Shown here one piece after another: positions 27,888-36,586 of a stretch of DNA of 64,000 bases. This stretch comes from an uncultured Kordia sp. (GTDB taxonomy: Bacteria > Bacteroidota > Bacteroidia > Flavobacteriales > Flavobacteriaceae), in assembly GCF_947489565.1 (NCBI RefSeq), contig NZ_CANLEA010000007.1, forward strand, positions 1 through 64,000, written 5' to 3'. Below the pieces are notes generated by a model, which did not search any database, was not told where the DNA came from, and worked only from the letters and a program-made list of their open reading frames with translations. The first letter of the stretch is position 1. The number at the start of each line of letters is the position of its first letter. The position numbers and the translations under genes were made by a program.

Positions 27888-27895
27888 TACTTTTG
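27888..27895 (+). promoter_or_regulatory. -7 box upstream of the rRNA methyltransferase gene
   Basis: TACTTTTG matches TAnnTTTG 20 bases before the ATG at 27916. The -33 TTG is not clear at the usual distance. Confidence 0.45.
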
Positions 27896-27915
27896 CAGTC
27901 AGATTAGAGAAGCAA

Positions 27916-29085
27916 ATGGGACAAGATAATTTTAAAATGGTTGCCAAGACCTTACATGGTTTTGAAGACTTATTGGAAGACGAACTTAAAAAGTTAGGTG
28001 CGCAAGACATCCGAAAAGGAACGCGTAATGTTACTTTTAGAGGCGACAAAGGGTTTATGTACAAGGCGAACTTATGCTTGCGTACAGCAATTAAAATCCT
28101 GAAACCAATTCGTTATTTTAAAATTAGAAACGAACAAGACTTGTACGATCAGGTATATAATATGCATTGGGATAAATACTTAACGCATAGCGATACCTTT
28201 ATGATTGATGCTACAGTAGCTTCGGAACAATTTACACATTCGCAGTTTATTGCTTTAAAAACCAAAGATGCTATTGCCGATAAATTTCGTAATACGGAAG
28301 GCAGACGTCCAAATGTAGATTTAAAGTTTCCAACATTACGCATACATGTACATATTCAAAACAATGATTGTACAATTTCTTTAGACAGTTCGGGTGGTTC
28401 ATTGCACAAGCGTGGATACAAAACGGCAACCAATATTGCACCAATCAATGAAGTATTGGCGGCTGGTTTGGTGATGATGTCTGGTTGGGATGGACAATCT
28501 GATTTACTCGACCCAATGTGCGGAAGCGGAACATTGGCTATTGAAGCGGCTATGATTGCGTGTAATATTCCGCCAAACATCAACCGAAAAGAATTTGGTT
28601 TTGAAAAATGGCAAGATTGGGATGTCGATTTGTTTGAAAAGATAGAAGAATCTTCTTTGAAAAAAATTCGTGAATTCCACTACAATATCTACGGATATGA
28701 CAAAGCGCCTTCGGCAGTACAAAAAGCAAAAGACAATGTGAAAAATGCTAATTTGGATGACTACATCAAAATTAGTCGTGCAAACTTCTTTGAAACGAAA
28801 AAAGAAGGAGAAGAAAAGTTGCATATTTTGTTCAATCCGCCATACGGAGAACGTTTGCATATTGACATGGAAGAATTTTATGCAGATATAGGAGATACTT
28901 TAAAGCAAGGATATTCCAATACAAATGCTTGGTTTATTACTTCAAATCTGGAAGCTTTAAAATTTGTAGGTTTGCGTCCATCGCGAAAAATAAAAGTATT
29001 CAACGGAAAACTAGAATCACGTTTGGTAAAGTATGAAATGTACGCAGGAAGTAAAAAAGCCAAACATCAACATAAAAACTCTTAA
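27916..29085 (+). CDS. THUMP-domain class I SAM rRNA methyltransferase (RlmL/UPF0020 type)
   Basis: 389-residue RNA N2-guanine methyltransferase. An N-terminal THUMP RNA-binding domain (~residues 50-160) is followed by the UPF0020 catalytic domain. SAM motif I is LLDPMCGSGTLAIEAA. The catalytic motif is Asn307-Pro-Pro-Tyr310 in LFNPPYGERL, the form used for exocyclic amino groups. Length and order fit the N-terminal half of E. coli RlmKL (m2G2445 of 23S rRNA), so the same target is likely. A small membrane protein gene follows 14 bases after its stop and is probably co-transcribed. Confidence 0.9.
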   Translation: MGQDNFKMVAKTLHGFEDLLEDELKKLGAQDIRKGTRNVTFRGDKGFMYKANLCLRTAIKILKPIRYFKIRNEQDLYDQVYNMHWDKYLTHSDTFMIDATVASEQFTHSQFIALKTKDAIADKFRNTEGRRPNVDLKFPTLRIHVHIQNNDCTISLDSSGGSLHKRGYKTATNIAPINEVLAAGLVMMSGWDGQSDLLDPMCGSGTLAIEAAMIACNIPPNINRKEFGFEKWQDWDVDLFEKIEESSLKKIREFHYNIYGYDKAPSAVQKAKDNVKNANLDDYIKISRANFFETKKEGEEKLHILFNPPYGERLHIDMEEFYADIGDTLKQGYSNTNAWFITSNLEALKFVGLRPSRKIKVFNGKLESRLVKYEMYAGSKKAKHQHKNS

Positions 29086-29099
29086 AAGATTTAAACAAC

Positions 29100-29333
29100 A
29101 TGACACCAAAAACAAAAGCATTGATTTTGAACCTTATTGCCTTTGTATCACTTTTTGTAGTGTTACGTTACTTAGTATTAGGTTATATCATTTCTACAGA
29201 TGGATTATGGTTAGCATTTATTGCAGCAGTGATTACAAGTATTTTAGCACCTAAGTTTTTTGTAGTAAAAGATCAAGGAAAAGAAAAGCTGATTATGAAA
29301 ACCATTTTTAGTAAGGATATTAGGGAGTTGTGA
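29100..29333 (+). CDS. Small two-helix membrane protein
   Basis: 77-residue protein with two hydrophobic helices (ALILNLIAFVSLFVVLRYLV and GLWLAFIAAVITSILAPKFF) and a basic C-terminal tail (KDQGKEKLIMKTIFSKDI). It begins 14 bases after the rRNA methyltransferase gene, which points to co-transcription. Small proteins of this kind follow the methyltransferase gene in many flavobacteria, as far as I recall. The function is unknown and an inner-membrane location is inferred. Confidence 0.75.
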   Translation: MTPKTKALILNLIAFVSLFVVLRYLVLGYIISTDGLWLAFIAAVITSILAPKFFVVKDQGKEKLIMKTIFSKDIREL

Positions 29334-29417
29334 TTTAACAACTATCCCAGTAAAAACACATTTTGAAAAAGTCTTTTTTGATAAGGTTATCTTGAATCAA
29401 TAAGTGATTTTATGAAG

Positions 29418-29936
29418 CTATTCTTCCAGTAATTTTTCTAAATACAGAATCACTTCCACATACTTTTCATCATATAGTTTTTCAATAAAGGCAGGATTTT
29501 CTTTTCGGTAAACATTCAACATACGACTTCCTGTATTTTTAGAATGTGTCACATTCGCAATACGATCGCATAATTTTATAAAGGTGGCATACGGTGTATT
29601 TCGAATACCAGCATAATATTTATCTCCAGCGCGTTCTTTTCGTGTGCGTCCCTTATCGTTTGTCAAAGCATAGGCGAGTTCGGCAACATCTTCATTCAAA
29701 GCCTTTTTTACATCATTATAAGTTTCACGGGCATCTTCAATGACATCATGAACCCAACAGCCAGCCAATACATTGTGTTGCGCTTCTTGAGGGATGAGAT
29801 GTAAAAATTGTTCAGCAGCATTAACAACCATTTGTAAATGAAACTCATACGGATACTGATCGTACATATGATTGGCATCTCTATGTTTTTCAGATGCGTA
29901 TAAGCGTGCTTTTTCGTTGATAATGGTAATTCCCAT
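29418..29936 (-). CDS. HD domain phosphohydrolase (SpoT/MESH1-like)
   Basis: 172 residues from the Met at 29936. The longer frame upstream adds a hydrophobic stretch that does not fit an HD protein. The metal ligands are visible: His33 (EFHLQMV), His63-Asp64 in GCWVHDVIEDARETY, and the distal Asp in KLCDRIANVTHS. The HDVIED block and the ANDKGRTRKE-like ALTNDKGRTRKERAG segment resemble the hydrolase domain of SpoT/MESH1. No synthetase domain is present. A small (p)ppGpp or nucleotide hydrolase is a reasonable guess, not a proof. Confidence 0.82.
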   Translation of the reverse strand: MGITIINEKARLYASEKHRDANHMYDQYPYEFHLQMVVNAAEQFLHLIPQEAQHNVLAGCWVHDVIEDARETYNDVKKALNEDVAELAYALTNDKGRTRKERAGDKYYAGIRNTPYATFIKLCDRIANVTHSKNTGSRMLNVYRKENPAFIEKLYDEKYVEVILYLEKLLEE

Positions 29937-30040
29937 AAAAATTAAATTTCTATCTAAAAGTAGTAAATATTGAATTGAATACACTCAAAAAATATAGCTA
30001 AACTACGTTTTATAAATCGTAAAAAATATACGCTTATATA

Positions 30041-30067
30041 AAAAAATGCCATCAAATATTTGAGGGC
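30041..30067 (-). terminator. Terminator of the DUF6452-DUF6048 transcript
   Basis: On the minus strand a stem built around the palindrome TCAAATATTTGA, closed by GCC/GGC, is followed by a run of T. It lies 30 bases beyond the DUF6048 stop codon. Confidence 0.75.
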
Positions 30068-30097
30068 GCTTTCTGTCTTTATATGCTTTTAAGAATT

Positions 30098-30853
30098 TTA
30101 TTCTTCCGTTTCTTCTTCTATTTCTTTTTCTACCTTTTTCTTTTTGGCTTTTTTATAAATTGGAATGGAATAACTAATGGTATAGTTGAATCCTGCACCT
30201 ACATTATTATCGGTAGTTACTTTATTGAATCCCGGAATGAATAGATTTTGAAAATTCTCAGGTTCTTTGGTGTTTATCAATCGATTTAAACGTACACTGA
30301 ATCCCATGTAAATGTTGTTTAAGACTTCTACTTTTATCCCAGCAACTACTTCCACCCAATGTCCGTTAAGACTTGAAAATTCAGTACCTGGAGTTTGTGT
30401 CAGTAAACTTTCACCTTCTACATGCTGATTGGTTTGATAAGTTCTGTAACTGTTCAGCGTTTGTTTGTGTGTGCTATATCCATAACGCATTCCCACAATA
30501 ATAGAATTCTCCATTCCAAACCAATTTTCATAGGCATTAAAATCAAATCCTAATTTGACAAAACTTCCTTCTGTGGTGAAATTTAGTTGTTCTTCATCAA
30601 CGGTTTTCTTTTCATTTCCGAGTTCGGCAGCGATATAAAACTTCTTAGTCAATCTAAAATCTGCAGCAATTTCAAAACCTTGGTAATCGTCTTCTAACAA
30701 CATACGAATCGGCTTGCTTATATCAATTCCAATACGTAATGGAAACGTTTCTAATTTTGGAAGTGTATCATTTGCCACTGTAGTTTCAGCATCTTGAGCA
30801 AAACTTACGCTACAAACTAAAATTGCGAGTATACTAGTGATATATTTTAACAT
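30098..30853 (-). CDS. DUF6048 family outer-membrane-type protein
   Basis: 251 residues from the Met at 30853, which gives the best signal peptide (LKYITSILAILVCSVSFAQ); starts at 30868 or 30877 are also possible. The mature part is rich in alternating beta strands (FPLRIGIDISKP, KLGFDFNAYENWFG, MENSIIVGMRYGYS) and looks like a small outer-membrane barrel. The C-terminal tail is strongly charged (KKAKKKKVEKEIEEE). It matches the DUF6048 family that follows DUF6452 and rlmD in flavobacteria. Its start overlaps the end of the DUF6452 gene, so the two are coupled. Confidence 0.82.
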   Translation of the reverse strand: MLKYITSILAILVCSVSFAQDAETTVANDTLPKLETFPLRIGIDISKPIRMLLEDDYQGFEIAADFRLTKKFYIAAELGNEKKTVDEEQLNFTTEGSFVKLGFDFNAYENWFGMENSIIVGMRYGYSTHKQTLNSYRTYQTNQHVEGESLLTQTPGTEFSSLNGHWVEVVAGIKVEVLNNIYMGFSVRLNRLINTKEPENFQNLFIPGFNKVTTDNNVGAGFNYTISYSIPIYKKAKKKKVEKEIEEETEE

Positions 30854-31409
30854 GTGTAACGGTTTCATTTTGAACATTTATTTCTGAAATCTGTATACCA
30901 TTGGTAAGATTAATCCAATTGTTGCCATCGTCAGTCACTACAGCACCGCCAGAAACATTTAACGTATAATTGGTAATGTATCCGCAGGCGCGCGAAAGGA
31001 AAATTTCCTGAGTTTCGTAGTTGAATGTAAGTATGTCTTCGTTTCCTAACTGATTTCCATCAACGTCCTCTTCATATTCAGAGATAAATCGATACTGAGT
31101 GCTAGTTTCATTAGTACGTAACGGAATAGAAACGGTACTTACAGTTTGTGGCGTTGCCTGAATTGCATCTACAATCACAGGAATACCATCAATGATTTCC
31201 GTATTTGGATCTACAGCTTCTACCCATAAATCAGTCACATTTTTTGCAACTTCAGTTCCTGTAGTATTGTTAATATCAAAGAATTCAATCACTAACAATG
31301 GTGTCGCTAGTGTACCTTCAATACAAATATCATCTTTTTCACAGGAAAACGATAAAAATGCTACGGTCATAAGCATTCCTAAAAGTCCTATATAGGATAA
31401 TTTTTTCAT
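30834..31409 (-). CDS. DUF6452 family lipoprotein
   Basis: 191-residue lipoprotein with the lipobox LSFSC at about residue 23, followed by a Cys-containing EKDDICIEG motif. The rest is beta-rich and Thr-rich, with a late NVSGGAVVTDDGNNWI segment. It matches DUF6452, a Bacteroidota envelope family found between rlmD and DUF6048 genes. It begins 18 bases after the rlmD stop and overlaps DUF6048. The three genes therefore form one operon, rlmD-DUF6452-DUF6048, on the minus strand. The function is unknown. Confidence 0.82.
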   Translation of the reverse strand: MKKLSYIGLLGMLMTVAFLSFSCEKDDICIEGTLATPLLVIEFFDINNTTGTEVAKNVTDLWVEAVDPNTEIIDGIPVIVDAIQATPQTVSTVSIPLRTNETSTQYRFISEYEEDVDGNQLGNEDILTFNYETQEIFLSRACGYITNYTLNVSGGAVVTDDGNNWINLTNGIQISEINVQNETVTHVKIYH

Positions 31410-31427
31410 ATATTTTTTACTTCTTCG

Positions 31428-32840
31428 TTAACTTCTTTTTTCTAAAAGTACCACATTTTCAATATGATGCGTTTGCGGAAACATATCCACAGCTTGTACT
31501 TTTGTCACTTTATATGTTGCATCCATCAGTGTCAAATCGCGCGCTTGTGTTGCACTATTACAACTTACATAGACTACTTTTTTAGGTGCAATATTTAAAA
31601 TTTGTTGCACCACATCTGCATGCATTCCGTCACGTGGCGGATCGGTAATGATTACATCTGGAATTCCGTGTGCGTTGATAAATTCAGCATTAAATACCTT
31701 TTTCATATCACCGACAAAAAATTCAGTATTGGTAATATCATTAAAAGCAGCATTTTCTTTGGCAGCTTCAATGGCTTCAGGAACAGACTCGACGCCAATT
31801 ACTTTTTTTGCTTTTTTTGAGACGAACTGTGCGATGGTTCCAGTTCCGGTATATAAATCGTATACCAATTCATCACCTTCTAAACCTGCGAAATCACGTG
31901 TAATTTTATACAATTCATACGCTTGATCAGAATTTGTTTGATAGAATGATTTGGCATTAATCTTAAACTTCAAACCTTCCATTTCCTCAAAAATATGATC
32001 ACGACCATGATAGGTAATCACTTCCTGATCGTAAATCGTATCATTTCCTTTTCCGTTGATTACATATAACAATGCTGTAATTCCAGGGAACGTTTTTTGT
32101 ACATAATCTAAGAGTAATTCGCGTTTCTCTTTATCTTCTTTATAAAATTGAATCAACACCATTACTTCACCAATTGATGAGGTACGAATCATTAACGTTC
32201 GTAACAATCCTGTTTGATGGCGTGTATTAAAAAAAGCAATATTATGCTCTGTAGCAAACTCCTTAATCGCATTACGGATCGCATTTGAAGGATCGGCTTG
32301 CAAGTGACATTTCTTTACATCTAAAATCTTGTCCCACATGCCTGGAATGTGAAAACCTAACGCATTTCTATCGCCTAAATCTTCTTGTGAATCAACTTCT
32401 TCCTGTGTCAACCAACGACTGTCGGAAAACGAAAACTCCATTTTATTTCGGTAGAAATATTGTTCGGCACTTCCTAAAATAGGCGTTAGCTCAGGCAATT
32501 CAACCTTTCCGATACGCGTTAAGTTATTCAGTACTTCTTTCTGCTTATAAAACAATTGGTGTTCGTATGCCATATGTTGCCATTTGCAACCGCCACAAGT
32601 TCCAAAATGTTCGCACACAGGTTCGGTACGTTTCTCTGAAAGCGTGTGAAACTTCACGGCTTTTCCTTCATAATACGCTTTTCGCTTCTTGTATGTTTGA
32701 ATATCTACTACATCGCCAGGTACCGCGTTTGGTAAAAAAATCACGGTGCCTTCTTCCGTTTTGGCAACCGTTTTTCCTTTCGTAGCTGTATCAACTACTT
32801 CAACCTGCTCAAACAATTTCTTACGATTCTTTCTTCCCAT
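31428..32840 (-). CDS. rlmD: 23S rRNA (uracil-1939-C5)-methyltransferase
   Basis: 470-residue RNA m5U methyltransferase of the RlmD/RumA/TrmA group. An N-terminal TRAM RNA-binding domain (residues ~10-65) precedes a [4Fe-4S] site with Cys76, Cys82, Cys85 and Cys178 (CEHFGTCGGCKW ... KKCHLQ). The catalytic domain has SAM motif YDLYTGTGTIAQF, DPPRDGMH, and the nucleophile Cys427 in VYVSCNSATQARD. The length is normal. It is the first gene of the operon with DUF6452 and DUF6048. TATTTTTG (minus strand, 32845-32852) lies only 5 bases before the ATG, which would give a nearly leaderless mRNA. Confidence 0.93.
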   Translation of the reverse strand: MGRKNRKKLFEQVEVVDTATKGKTVAKTEEGTVIFLPNAVPGDVVDIQTYKKRKAYYEGKAVKFHTLSEKRTEPVCEHFGTCGGCKWQHMAYEHQLFYKQKEVLNNLTRIGKVELPELTPILGSAEQYFYRNKMEFSFSDSRWLTQEEVDSQEDLGDRNALGFHIPGMWDKILDVKKCHLQADPSNAIRNAIKEFATEHNIAFFNTRHQTGLLRTLMIRTSSIGEVMVLIQFYKEDKEKRELLLDYVQKTFPGITALLYVINGKGNDTIYDQEVITYHGRDHIFEEMEGLKFKINAKSFYQTNSDQAYELYKITRDFAGLEGDELVYDLYTGTGTIAQFVSKKAKKVIGVESVPEAIEAAKENAAFNDITNTEFFVGDMKKVFNAEFINAHGIPDVIITDPPRDGMHADVVQQILNIAPKKVVYVSCNSATQARDLTLMDATYKVTKVQAVDMFPQTHHIENVVLLEKRS

Positions 32841-33099
32841 GCGGCAAAAATAACAATAGCGGTAAATATATATATTATTTATTCGGCGAATCTTTAAAAA
32901 AATGCTAAAAGTTTTGTTAGCTAACGAAGTAGGTGATGATAGGAGTTGTTTTTATTTTTTTTCTGTGGTTAAGGAAAGCCGTAAGGTATTAATAAGTCTT
33001 TAGATTAATTTTACAAGAATTATCTAAAATCAAAATTTTGAATTAATTATTCTTATTGAATTGCTATACCATAGTTTAAAACTTTTATAATACAGCGAT

Positions 33100-33885
33100 A
33101 TGACAAAAAATAAAGATAAAAAAGACGTTTTGGATTTAGCGAATAAATCTATTTGGTTTCTAAGGCTTGCTTCATTGATAATAGGTATTCTTTTTGCAAA
33201 ATATGTTGTTTTTTCACCTTTCACTGATTTAGTTAAAGAGGAAATAAATAACTTAAGTTACTTGTTAGTATTGAAAATAATGTTAATATTTTTATTTAAT
33301 TCCAGATTGTATGGGGTATTTATGGATTTAAAAGAAATGAAGAGAGAGTTTATAAAAATTAGCAGTAATAAGTTTCCATGGCAAGGCTATATACTCTTAT
33401 TACTCTTTACAGTATCATTCTCTTCAATGATAATTTATCATTCTGAAAACTTTGAATTATTCATAATCTTATATCTTCTTTTTTGGATTTTAGATATGTT
33501 GTTTTGGCAAACATTTAAACCATATATAAAAAAGAGAGTAACAGATACTTTTAGAGCCAATAAGTATAATGAAGTTGAAAAGCTTCAGAATAGAATTTTT
33601 TGGGATTATTTTTCTAGTAATTGGATGAGAGATTCTAGGAATTGGGCTTTAAGCTTCATTTTTTTTACACTTTTAATTACTGTAGGAAAATTTGAAACAG
33701 ATATCCAATCTTATTTGAAAATAAACTCAGAAAATTTGATATCTTCAATTTTATTGTTGACTAGTGTTATACTTACAGAAACTATTGCGTGGACTAAAAG
33801 ATTAAAAAGAAAATATCAGATAAGATTTTTAGATCAAAAATATTTAAAAATAAAAAATACTATTGAAAAAAATAATCTACGATAA
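33100..33885 (+). CDS. Hypothetical multi-pass membrane protein
   Basis: 261-residue protein with about five hydrophobic segments (FLRLASLIIGILFAKYVVF; LVLKIMLIFLF; GYILLLLFTVSFSSMIIY; LFIILYLLFWILDMLF; LSFIFFTLLITVGKF; ISSILLLTSVILTE) and charged ends. No family is recognised. The gene is noticeably richer in A and T than its neighbours and stands alone with an AT-rich 260-base spacer before it, both of which hint at acquisition by transfer. A hairpin terminator follows 24 bases after the stop. Confidence 0.7.
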   Translation: MTKNKDKKDVLDLANKSIWFLRLASLIIGILFAKYVVFSPFTDLVKEEINNLSYLLVLKIMLIFLFNSRLYGVFMDLKEMKREFIKISSNKFPWQGYILLLLFTVSFSSMIIYHSENFELFIILYLLFWILDMLFWQTFKPYIKKRVTDTFRANKYNEVEKLQNRIFWDYFSSNWMRDSRNWALSFIFFTLLITVGKFETDIQSYLKINSENLISSILLLTSVILTETIAWTKRLKRKYQIRFLDQKYLKIKNTIEKNNLR

Positions 33886-33908
33886 TTCTCTGAATGTTTA
33901 GAAATAAT

Positions 33909-33948
33909 AAAACCAACCCAAGAAAAAACATTCCTCAAGTTGGTTTTT
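33909..33948 (+). terminator. Terminator after the membrane protein gene
   Basis: AAAACCAAC (33909-33917) pairs with GTTGGTTTT (33939-33947), followed by T. It lies 24 bases after the stop at 33885. Confidence 0.75.
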
Positions 33949-33967
33949 AAAATATCCTTTAGTAACT

Positions 33968-33993
33968 GTCACATCGAGCAGAGTCGAGATGCA
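33968..33993. repeat. Copy of the GTCA..TCGAG dispersed repeat
   Basis: GTCACATCGAGCAGAGTCGAGATGCA is a variant of the repeat seen at 7513, 47680, 53021, 63781 and 63904. It is in intergenic sequence between convergent genes. Confidence 0.65.
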
Positions 33994-34004
33994 GTAACTA
34001 ATAA

Positions 34005-34307
34005 CTAACTCCTAGCAGAAGTATGATGAACTTCAATTTTTGCTTTCGGATTTATTGCATTGAGATGCAAAGCAATATGATCAATAAAATTGTCTGGATC
34101 GTCAAACTTAAAGTGAAACACATCTTCTTCCGCTTTTACTTCTACAATACGTGCGTTGCCAACGCTTACGCCTTCATGAGCTAATTTCAAAGCAGCTTCT
34201 TGAATGTGTTCCATAAAAGCTTCTGTGGCTACTTCAATGGATTGAGATTTTATATGCAATGCGTCAGCACTCAGAGAAATCTGACGAATTTTTGTTTGTG
34301 TACTCAT
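34005..34307 (-). CDS. Small hypothetical protein
   Basis: 100-residue soluble protein (MSTQTKIRQISLSADALHIKSQ...). Residues ~15-50 form a predicted helix (IEVATEAFMEHIQEAALKLAHEG). The rest reads as strands around FHFKFDDPDNFIDHIALHL, and the tail HHTSARS is basic. No family is recognised. It lies 51 bases after another small minus-strand gene, so the two are probably a transcript pair of unknown purpose. Confidence 0.65.
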   Translation of the reverse strand: MSTQTKIRQISLSADALHIKSQSIEVATEAFMEHIQEAALKLAHEGVSVGNARIVEVKAEEDVFHFKFDDPDNFIDHIALHLNAINPKAKIEVHHTSARS

Positions 34308-34358
34308 AGTGTTTGTTTTTTAAATATTAATAAAAATAAATTCACTTCATAAAAGCGT

Positions 34359-34646
34359 TTATGCTCCTGCAGAAGCCGTACAATTAGAATCACTATAATA
34401 CACGGTTACTTTGACATCTCCCGAAGAGATATTAATGTTGAGTTTCGATTGACTTACGCCAGGATACACATATTGTCCGCCAATATTAAAATCGTCTGGG
34501 TAAAAATAACGTGTAAGACCTCCTTGACGTACAATAATCCACGTTAAAATAGCTGGATTTGTGCCAGATTGTGCTCCGACCATAATGTTTAGGTTGTTTC
34601 CGTTTCTAATTGGATTCACAACCACTGAATTACATTGATTACTCAT
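34359..34646 (-). CDS. Small hypothetical beta-rich protein
   Basis: 95-residue protein (MSNQCNSVVVNPIRNGNNLNIMVG...). It has no signal peptide. The sequence alternates short strands rich in Asn, Val, Ile and Tyr with turns, as in an Ig-like or jelly-roll fold, and has a Cys near each end (Cys5 and Cys90) that could pair. No family is recognised. It is upstream of the 100-residue gene on the same strand and probably co-transcribed. The secretion route, if any, is not visible. Confidence 0.65.
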   Translation of the reverse strand: MSNQCNSVVVNPIRNGNNLNIMVGAQSGTNPAILTWIIVRQGGLTRYFYPDDFNIGGQYVYPGVSQSKLNINISSGDVKVTVYYSDSNCTASAGA

Positions 34647-34870
34647 AATTTTTGGTTTTGATAGGTTTCCTACTCTTTTTTTATAGGTTTTTCAGATAAC
34701 ACCTTTGTAAATAATAAAAGTTTACATTACAAAATTATAGTGTTATTACAGTCTGGTAAAGAAGGAAAACACCTATTTTGTTGAAACAAGTAATTTTCTT
34801 CCACATAAAAACAAAAAATAAGTTGATCACAGTAATATTTCATTATTTTTAAAACCGATTCACAAACTTC

Positions 34871-35329
34871 ATGATAATGACTATTTTTAAAAGTAAAATT
34901 GATTCTACTAAAAAATCAGCAGAATTTGAAAAAGTATTAGTGCATAAAACCTTAAAAACGGGAAAAACACTAAGTATCATGAATACCGTAAACATGACCG
35001 AAAATGATAAAGATTTTTATGGGAAATATGAAAATGAAGTGTTATCAATTACACGAATTCGTAGACTTTCGGTATTACGATTCTTACCAAAATTAATTAT
35101 AGAGTTTCCTGAACTCGAAAAGAATAAAAAGTTCAATGTAAAACTGGGACTTTTTACATTCTTACTATCAATTATTCTTTGTTTGGCTTTGTTGGCAAAT
35201 GTGTATGAACTCTTAAGTACAAGTAGATTAACAAATGACTTGATAACGGTATTGGGTTTTATTGGAATATTCTTTGTCTTGATTTACATAGAGTTTTTCA
35301 TCTACAAACAAAAATTGAACAACTATTAA
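34871..35329 (+). CDS. Hypothetical membrane protein
   Basis: 152-residue protein with a ~85-residue N-terminal soluble part (MTIFKSKIDSTKKSAEF...) and two membrane helices (LGLFTFLLSIILCLALLANVYELL and LITVLGFIGIFFVLIYIEFFIY). The soluble part has a YGKYENEVLSITRIRRLSV segment that looks structured. No family is recognised. The gene stands alone. The start at 34871 (MIMTIFK) could equally be the ATG two codons later. Confidence 0.65.
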   Translation: MIMTIFKSKIDSTKKSAEFEKVLVHKTLKTGKTLSIMNTVNMTENDKDFYGKYENEVLSITRIRRLSVLRFLPKLIIEFPELEKNKKFNVKLGLFTFLLSIILCLALLANVYELLSTSRLTNDLITVLGFIGIFFVLIYIEFFIYKQKLNNY

Positions 35330-35341
35330 ATTAATTTCCAG

Positions 35342-35365
35342 AAACCAGCAACCAGCAACCAGCAA
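35342..35365. repeat. Tandem AACCAGCA heptamer repeat
   Basis: Three to four units of AACCAGC in tandem, ending in CAATTACCC. It is a simple intergenic microsatellite with no coding potential. Confidence 0.6.
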
Positions 35366-35515
35366 TTACCCATACTTCTGCATCAAATCATCTACCACAG
35401 TTGCTGTTTTTATACATTTCCGACCTTCTTTGTATCTTTAGAAAAGACAAAATTCTTTTCAAAAAATGAACCTTTCCAACTTTTTCCCGTCTCTAGTGTA
35501 AACGGAATGTTTTTT

Positions 35516-36055
35516 ATGCATAAAAAAAATCACATATCAGATGGCGAATTGGTAACACAATATGTTGCAGGCAATCAAAAAGCATTGACAATATTGGTGA
35601 AGCGATTTCATAAAACATTTTGTAATCATGCGTATTGGATTGTCAAAGATGCAGAAGTCGCAAAAGATATTGCTCAAGACAGTTGGAAACTCATTATTGA
35701 TAAACTGGAAACACTGCAAAATCCAGCGCGTTTCAAAAGTTGGGCGTTGCGCATTGTACACCGGAAATCCATTGATTGGACACGTACGATGGCAAAGCAA
35801 AAGCAACAAAAGAGCGATTACAAAGTCACACAATCCATTCGTGATATTCCGTCAGCAGATACATCGTTGGTAAAGCAGCAACTTAAGGAAGCCATTGCAA
35901 AGCTTTCCATTTCACAACAGCGAATAGTTCGTTTATTTTATGTACATGAACTAAGTTTAAAAGACATTGCTAAAACCTTAGAAATCTCCGTTGGAACTGC
36001 CAAATCACGCTTGTATCATGCGAGAGAACAATTAAAAAAACAATTAAAAAAATAG
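35516..36055 (+). CDS. RNA polymerase sigma factor (ECF-like, sigma-70 family)
   Basis: 179-residue alternative sigma factor from the Met at 35516; the ATG three codons earlier adds little. Region 2 is visible as LVKRFHKTFCNHAYWIVKD then AKDIAQDSWKLIIDKL, and FKSWALRIVHRKSIDW follows it. Region 4 has QQRIVRLFYVHELSLKDIAKTLEISVGTAKSRLYHAREQLKK, the typical helix-turn-helix for the -35 element. A DUF6768 membrane protein follows 5 bases later, a common pair in Bacteroidota. That protein may act as an anti-sigma factor, which is inference from the layout. Confidence 0.88.
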   Translation: MHKKNHISDGELVTQYVAGNQKALTILVKRFHKTFCNHAYWIVKDAEVAKDIAQDSWKLIIDKLETLQNPARFKSWALRIVHRKSIDWTRTMAKQKQQKSDYKVTQSIRDIPSADTSLVKQQLKEAIAKLSISQQRIVRLFYVHELSLKDIAKTLEISVGTAKSRLYHAREQLKKQLKK

Positions 36056-36060
36056 AAATT

Positions 36061-36444
36061 ATGAGCACACTAGAAGACATCGACAAATTAATTAAAGAAA
36101 CACTAACGGAAGAAGAATCTAAATTCTATGATGAGTTAGAAGAACAAGGGCTGTGGGGATCTGTCAAAAGCATCTTTATGGGCAAATTAGGCTGGCTTGC
36201 CGTTATTATGAACATTGTGAATTTAGCTGCGTTTGGAGTTTTAGTATATTGTTTAATACAATTTTTCACGGTTACAGAAACTAACGAAATGCTTAAATGG
36301 GGATTGGGAATTTTAATCTGTTCAATGTTTAATGCAATGATTAAATTATACGCTTGGATGCAAATGGACAAACGCGCGATTTTACGAGAAATGAAGCGTT
36401 TGGAATTGCAAGTATCTTCTTTATCAGCTAAAATATCTGAATAA
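36061..36444 (+). CDS. DUF6768 family membrane protein, possible anti-sigma factor
   Basis: 127-residue protein. A soluble N-terminal ~45 residues starting MSTLEDIDKLIKETLTEEE is followed by two membrane helices (WLAVIMNIVNLAAFGVLVYCL and LKWGLGILICSMFNAMIKLY) and a short basic, helical tail (DKRAILREMKRLELQVSSL). It matches the DUF6768 pattern, and its gene follows the sigma factor after 5 bases. A cytoplasmic N-terminal segment plus membrane anchor is what an anti-sigma factor needs, but no zinc-binding motif is present and the role is unproven. Confidence 0.8.
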   Translation: MSTLEDIDKLIKETLTEEESKFYDELEEQGLWGSVKSIFMGKLGWLAVIMNIVNLAAFGVLVYCLIQFFTVTETNEMLKWGLGILICSMFNAMIKLYAWMQMDKRAILREMKRLELQVSSLSAKISE

Positions 36445-36586
36445 GATTTTATTTCGAGGTGAATATTTATTAATTTGCAAGCCTCTAGGGATGATTTCTC
36501 TCCCACGCTGAATTTTCGAGTCCTTCGGAAAGATAAAGGTAGAGAAGGAATGGTAATTTATGTATCATTTAAAAACTTTATTAAAA

